Made by a program: the position numbers and the translations under genes. The notes beneath the pieces are model-generated. The model was not told where the DNA came from, searched no databases, and saw nothing but the letters and a program-made list of their open reading frames with translations. This document shows, one piece after another, positions 63,299 through 64,000 of a stretch of 64,000 bases of DNA. Positions within the stretch are counted from its first letter, which is position 1. Each line of letters begins with the position of its first letter. This stretch comes from Centropus unirufus (lineage: Eukaryota; Chordata; Aves; Cuculiformes; Centropidae), in NCBI GenBank assembly GCA_013397695.1, contig VYZI01000128.1, positions 94,790 through 158,789 on the forward strand, in the 5' to 3' direction.

Positions 63299-64000
63299 CT
63301 GGGGAGGAAGGCAAACCTCATCCTCACCCAGTGGGACAGGGGTGGGGATGCTGAATACTTGCAAAGGGTTTTTCGTTGAGATTTGACCCCAGCCACTTCT
63401 CAGGTGTCCACAGGGCTGGGGTATTCTGAATCTTGTAGATTTTTCTTGTATATCTTCTGTTTTAATCTGCCTTTTATAAAATGCTATTGATCCCTTTAAG
63501 CTTACTGCCTTCAGCGCTGTGCTTACTGAAGCTTTCTGTTGCTTGTTTTTCCTCTAAATGAATTATTTGAACTGCTAAGTTTCCTAGCAATTTCAAAATA
63601 GTCACTGAGTAGTAAGTATGAAGCTTGGGTTAATTTTTTTACTAAGCACCTACATCTGTGCATCTGAATTGAATGAAGAACAAAATGGTGTTCTCCCCTG
63701 CCAAGTCTGATAGATTGCAGTGAATAACTGTGAAAAGAATGACATTCACAGAACAAATAGTTACCAAATCAGTTTACTTAGCTCTCTTTTGGTCTGAGTT
63801 TGGGGGAAGTGCTTCCAAACAGAAAAACACTGGGGGATCAAGGGGAAAGAAGTGGAAAACAAAATACGTGAGGGAAGTTAAGAAACCAGAACCCATAGCG
63901 TACAGAAGAGGCAAGGGTGCTGCTCGCATCTTTATACCTGCATATACATATGTGTATGAATTAAGAAAGCAATAGGACCTTTATGTGCTGCATTTGCTTT
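63299..64000. other. Right edge, nothing recognised
   Basis: About 700 bases of AT-rich sequence. An 81-codon lysine-rich + frame (63730-63975) is present, but it has no recognised motif and no exon signals. Confidence 0.5.

Overview
This window is vertebrate nuclear DNA, most likely from a bird. It carries two multi-exon genes on the + strand with GT-AG introns: SMAD1 (BMP-pathway transcription factor) and MMAA (mitochondrial GTPase that guards vitamin B12 delivery to methylmalonyl-CoA mutase). The avian call rests on compact introns, a low repeat load, and interspersed repeats that are mostly CR1 LINE fragments with the characteristic CR1 3' end. The SMAD1-then-MMAA order on one strand matches human 4q31 as I know it. 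Two runs of N (30395-30419 and 50784-50964) show this is draft assembly.

Layout: 1-5143 is upstream sequence or intron of SMAD1, with a CR1 scrap and a 7-bp minisatellite. 5144-5755 is the first coding exon of SMAD1 with part of its leader. 5756-29147 holds five introns and four internal exons. 29148-29291 is the last coding exon, followed by a 3' UTR ending near an AATAAA at 30543. Joined, the six coding exons (400, 258, 117, 222, 257, 144 nt) give an intact frame of 465 residues, the usual length. From 30575 to about 44.9 kb I see no gene. A CpG-rich, GC-box and ETS-site block at about 44.9-45.3 kb is the probable MMAA promoter. An antisense CR1 follows at 45682-46222, and then six MMAA coding exons (421, 123, 171, 86, 150, 288 nt) give an intact 412-residue protein. 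The right end (53.4-64 kb) has no recognisable gene, but the minus strand there holds an unrecognised 141-codon open frame and a weak candidate terminal exon.

The two genes are neighbours by synteny, not by pathway: SMAD1 acts in BMP signalling from receptor to nucleus, MMAA in mitochondrial propionate and cobalamin metabolism. I found no convincing new biological system. The best leads are the short upstream ORF in the SMAD1 leader, the run of three frame-neutral SMAD1 exons, the unexplained minus-strand frames near 62-63 kb, and SINE relics.
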